This document shows, piece after piece, positions 36,508 to 40,950 of a DNA stretch of 40,950 nucleotides. Where the stretch lies: contig JABDCD010000007.1 in NCBI GenBank assembly GCA_013288305.1, positions 1 through 40,950 of the forward strand, read 5' to 3'. How positions within the stretch are numbered: position 1 is the first letter of the stretch; every line of letters begins with the position of its first letter. Under the pieces are notes generated by a model. That model was not told where the DNA came from. It searched no databases and saw nothing but the letters and a program-made list of their open reading frames with translations. Position numbers and translations under genes: made by a program. The DNA is from Alphaproteobacteria bacterium (GTDB lineage: Bacteria > Pseudomonadota > Alphaproteobacteria > Rickettsiales > SXRF01).

Positions 36508-37599
36508 ATGGGCTTTAAATGCGGCATTGTCGGCCTACCCAACGTCGGGAAATCGACGTTGTTCAACGCGCTGCTGTCCACGCAGCAGGCGGAGGCGGCC
36601 AACTACCCGTTCTGCACCATCGAGCCGAATGTCGGGCGCGTTTCCGTGCCGGATGAACGGCTGGAAAAACTCGCCGCCATCGCCGGGTCGGCGCAGATCA
36701 TCCCGACGCAGCTTGAATTCGTCGACATCGCAGGCCTCGTGCGCGGCGCGAGCAAGGGCGAGGGTTTGGGCAACCAGTTCCTGTCGCACATCCGCGAGGT
36801 CGATGCCATCATTTATGTGCTGCGCTGCTTCGAGGACGGCAACGTCACCCACGTCGAAACCAGCATCGACCCCATGCGCGATGCCGACATCGTCGAAACC
36901 GAATTAGTGTTGGCCGACCTCGAGAGCATCGAAAAGCGCCTGCCCAATTCGCAGAAAAAAGCCAAGGGCGGCGATAAGGAATCGATCGAGCAAATCACCG
37001 TCATGGAGCGCGTGCTCAAAACTTTGAATGAAGGCAAACCGGCGCGGGCGGCCGGAATCGAGCCGAAATCATTACAAGCGCTGCAATTGCTCACCTCCAA
37101 GCCGGTGATGTTCGTCTGCAATGTCGATGAGGCCAGCGCCGCTTCGGGCAATGCGATGTCGGCCAAAATCGAAGAGATGGCGAAGAAGCGCCATGCGCCA
37201 TGCGTCGTTATCTCGGCGCGCATCGAAGCGGAAATCGCCATGCTGCCGACGGCCCAGGATAAGCAGGAATTCCTGTCGTCGCTGGGCTTAAAGGAAACCG
37301 GGCTGGCGCGCATCATCCGCGCCGGTTATTCGCTGCTCGACCTCGTCACCTATTTCACCGTCGGCCCCAAGGAGGCCCGCGCCTGGACCATCGTGCGCGG
37401 CACGCAGGGACCGGCGGCGGCGGGCGTCATCCATACCGACTTCGAGAAAGGCTTCATCCGCGCCGAAACCATCGCCTGCGCCGATTACGTCACGTTGGGC
37501 GGCGAGGCGCGCGCCAAGGAAGCCGGGAAATTCCGGTTGGAAGGCAAGGAATATGTGGTACAGGATGGCGATGTGCTGCATTTCCGATTCAATACATAA
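36508..37599 (+). CDS. ychF: Redox-regulated ATPase YchF
   Basis: MGFKCGIVGLPNVGKSTLFNAL, NYPFCTIEPNVG, C-terminal TGS domain. Confidence 0.96.
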   Translation: MGFKCGIVGLPNVGKSTLFNALLSTQQAEAANYPFCTIEPNVGRVSVPDERLEKLAAIAGSAQIIPTQLEFVDIAGLVRGASKGEGLGNQFLSHIREVDAIIYVLRCFEDGNVTHVETSIDPMRDADIVETELVLADLESIEKRLPNSQKKAKGGDKESIEQITVMERVLKTLNEGKPARAAGIEPKSLQALQLLTSKPVMFVCNVDEASAASGNAMSAKIEEMAKKRHAPCVVISARIEAEIAMLPTAQDKQEFLSSLGLKETGLARIIRAGYSLLDLVTYFTVGPKEARAWTIVRGTQGPAAAGVIHTDFEKGFIRAETIACADYVTLGGEARAKEAGKFRLEGKEYVVQDGDVLHFRFNT

Positions 37600-37605
37600 G
37601 CGCCC

Positions 37606-38472
37606 ATGTTCTTCCGTAGAAAAAAACGCGACCGCGAGCCAATGCCTGACTGGCTGAAATGGGCGCTGCTCGGATTCCTGGGGCTGGCGCTCATCGGCAA
37701 CCTACACAAAGGCGCGCCCGACGCGCCCGGCACCATCCACGAAGCGGTTCATGCCGCCGCCGAAAACCTGAATCCCACCAGGCTGCTCAACCTCGACGAC
37801 TATAAAAACGCCATCTTCCCGCGCTACGGCGCGGCGCTGCGCATCAAGGACATCGCGCCCGGCACGGGAACACCCGCGGTCTGCGGCCAGGAAGTGACCA
37901 TTGCCTACCAGACTTACATGGGTGAGGACAAGCCTGTCGACGGCGGCCAGACGCTTGCCTTCCGCATCGGCGAAGGCAAGGCAGCGCCGGCGCTCGAACA
38001 GGGCGTCGTCGGCATGAAAAAAGGCGGCAAACGCAGCCTGTTTTCGCCGCCTAATATGGCCGGCGGCATCGGGGAAAACATCCCGGCGAACGCACTGATA
38101 CGCTTCGAAGTTGAATTGCTGGACGCCACCCCCGGCCTGCCGGACGCCGCCGCCACGCCCTACCGCATCGCCACCGTCGCCGCTGGAAATGGCGCACCCA
38201 TCCTTTGCGGTGAAGCGGCCACCGTGCGGGTGACACTATGGAGCCTTGACGGCAAAAAACTTTTTTCTACTAAAGACCTGACCTTCACCCCGGGAAAATC
38301 CGAGGTATTCCTGGGGCTGGAGCAGGGCGTCATCGGAATGCCGCGCGGTGAGATGCGCACCCTGGTCGTGCCGCCCGCCTTCCAGAAAACCATGCGCGGC
38401 AACCCGCCCGGCATCAATTTTCCACTACCGAAGAATCAAACTGTGCTTGTGGATGTGGAGAGTTTGCCGTAA
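37606..38472 (+). CDS. Membrane-anchored protein with two FKBP-type PPIase-like domains
   Basis: Basic N-terminus then TM helix; two segments with LEQGVVGMKKGGKRSLFSPP and LEQGVIGMPRGEMRTLVVPP. Confidence 0.75.
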   Translation: MFFRRKKRDREPMPDWLKWALLGFLGLALIGNLHKGAPDAPGTIHEAVHAAAENLNPTRLLNLDDYKNAIFPRYGAALRIKDIAPGTGTPAVCGQEVTIAYQTYMGEDKPVDGGQTLAFRIGEGKAAPALEQGVVGMKKGGKRSLFSPPNMAGGIGENIPANALIRFEVELLDATPGLPDAAATPYRIATVAAGNGAPILCGEAATVRVTLWSLDGKKLFSTKDLTFTPGKSEVFLGLEQGVIGMPRGEMRTLVVPPAFQKTMRGNPPGINFPLPKNQTVLVDVESLP

Positions 38473-39681
<1,209 letters not shown>

Positions 39682-39768
39682 AATTTAACTAATTTGTAAC
39701 AAAACTTTAACATTTATCCAAAATTTAAGTGTTATACTTATCTTACTTAATTATTTGGAGGAAATGTT

Positions 39769-40347
39769 ATGAGCAAGTCGATTAAAACTTTGCAAAAGCA
39801 AGCGGATCAAGCACAGTCAAATCTGGAGAAAGAACTCCACAAAAGCCGTGAAAAGGCAATTACTCCGCAGGTTGAAGCACTGTTAAAGGAATTGACGCAG
39901 AATACAATCCAACAAAATACAAACGGGCTTTTGCATGTAACCAGTTCAGATACCCACTATCAGGATCATGAAAAAACCATGTCTTTTGGGGAATGGTTAC
40001 GCAATACGCTTATCGCCGCAGGCATCCAGTTTGAATATAAATCGAATCAACAAACTAGGCCTGCCGAAACTATCGATAATACCCTAAGCCCTGATTGTGG
40101 ATGGGATTCTTCTCATTATTCACGTATATCAGAGCATACTGAGACCACTCATTATTTTACCATCGATCCGACGCAACCGCATTTTGAAAAACATTTGAAA
40201 GATGCCGTCATTAGCACCCGTTTAGAAGCCAGATTGAGAGAAATTGGTGGCAAAATGAACGATGAAGAAAAAGCCGCCCTTCATACAATTATTGAGAAAC
40301 AGATCAGAGCAGATATGGCAAAAGTAGCCGGAGCAAACCGCACCTGA
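39769..40347 (+). CDS. Hypothetical protein
   Basis: 192 aa, GGAGG ribosome binding site upstream; no family recognised. Confidence 0.65.
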   Translation: MSKSIKTLQKQADQAQSNLEKELHKSREKAITPQVEALLKELTQNTIQQNTNGLLHVTSSDTHYQDHEKTMSFGEWLRNTLIAAGIQFEYKSNQQTRPAETIDNTLSPDCGWDSSHYSRISEHTETTHYFTIDPTQPHFEKHLKDAVISTRLEARLREIGGKMNDEEKAALHTIIEKQIRADMAKVAGANRT

Positions 40348-40950
40348 TCAATGCCCCGCTAAAAACTTCTCCGCCTCCAGCGCCGCCATGCATCCGCTCC
40401 CCGCGGCGGTCACGGCCTGGCGGAAGATCTTGTCCTGCACGTCGCCTGCCGCAAAAACGCCCGCCACATTGGTTTTCGTGCTGCCGGGCGTGGTGACGAT
40501 GTAATTATCGCTGTCCATGGTGATGACACCCTTGAACAATTCCGTATTAGGATTGTGGCCGATGGCGATGAAGGCGCCGTCGGTTTTAAACTCGGTGACC
40601 GCTCCGGTTTTCACGTTTTTGAGGCGCACGCCGGTCAGTGAATTCGGGTTCTCGGTGCCCAAAAAATCCTCTACCACGCTATCCCAGATCACCGACACTT
40701 TCGGATTCTTGAACAACCGCTCCTGCCCGATTTTCTCGGCGCGCAAGGAATCGCGGCGGTGGATGAGCGTGACTTTGCTGGCGAGGTTGGCCAGGTACAG
40801 CGCCTCCTCGACGGCACTATTGCCGCCGCCGAATACGACCACTTCTTTTCCTTTAAAGAAAAATCCGTCGCACGTCGCGCAGGCGGAAATGCCGAATCCC
40901 TGAAATTTCTGCTCGCTGGGAATACCCAGCCAGCGCGCCGATGCGCCGGT
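40348..40950 (-). CDS. trxB: Thioredoxin-disulfide reductase, C-terminal part (truncated by window edge)
   Basis: Reverse translation from the edge: TGASARWLGIPSEQKFQGFGISACATCDGFFFKGKEVVVFGGGNSAVEEALYLA...; CATC redox motif. Confidence 0.92.
   Translation of the reverse strand, partial: TGASARWLGIPSEQKFQGFGISACATCDGFFFKGKEVVVFGGGNSAVEEALYLANLASKVTLIHRRDSLRAEKIGQERLFKNPKVSVIWDSVVEDFLGTENPNSLTGVRLKNVKTGAVTEFKTDGAFIAIGHNPNTELFKGVITMDSDNYIVTTPGSTKTNVAGVFAAGDVQDKIFRQAVTAAGSGCMAALEAEKFLAGH

Overview
Gene-dense alphaproteobacterial-type chromosomal window (organism inferred from gene content, not confirmed). Most of it is housekeeping genes: glmU(partial), rmuC, lepB-rnc-rnc paralog-era, bioFH/bioBA, smpB, dapA, cysE-iscR-cysteine desulfurase, hldD, ubiK-like, proC, phasin, uvrC, Kef-type antiporter, prs, rplY, pth, ychF, aminotransferase, trxB(partial). 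There are two intact tRNA genes (Ser-GCT, Pro-TGG) and one tRNA-Pro 3' remnant. The most interesting signals are: (1) at least nine inverted-repeat elements built from degenerate ~7-nt iterons, with sequences that differ between loci but a conserved architecture; several supply start codons, stop codons or in-frame internal peptides to housekeeping proteins; (2) a second family of five paired-hairpin repeats (AATCCTGYG...CRCAGGATT), two of which encode gene 3' ends; (3) an (AGCA)7.5 tetranucleotide tract that puts the only usable ATG out of frame with a type IV-pilin-like FG-GAP repeat protein, i.e. a candidate phase-variable surface protein; (4) this gene and a G8-domain/beta-helix secreted protein lie between an intact tRNA-Pro and a tRNA-Pro 3' remnant; (5) a tandem RNase III-domain paralog lacking several catalytic residues sits between rnc and era; (6) frameshifts at homopolymers in rmuC and in a NERD-domain gene. 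All calls come from reading the sequence and supplied ORFs; no database search was run.
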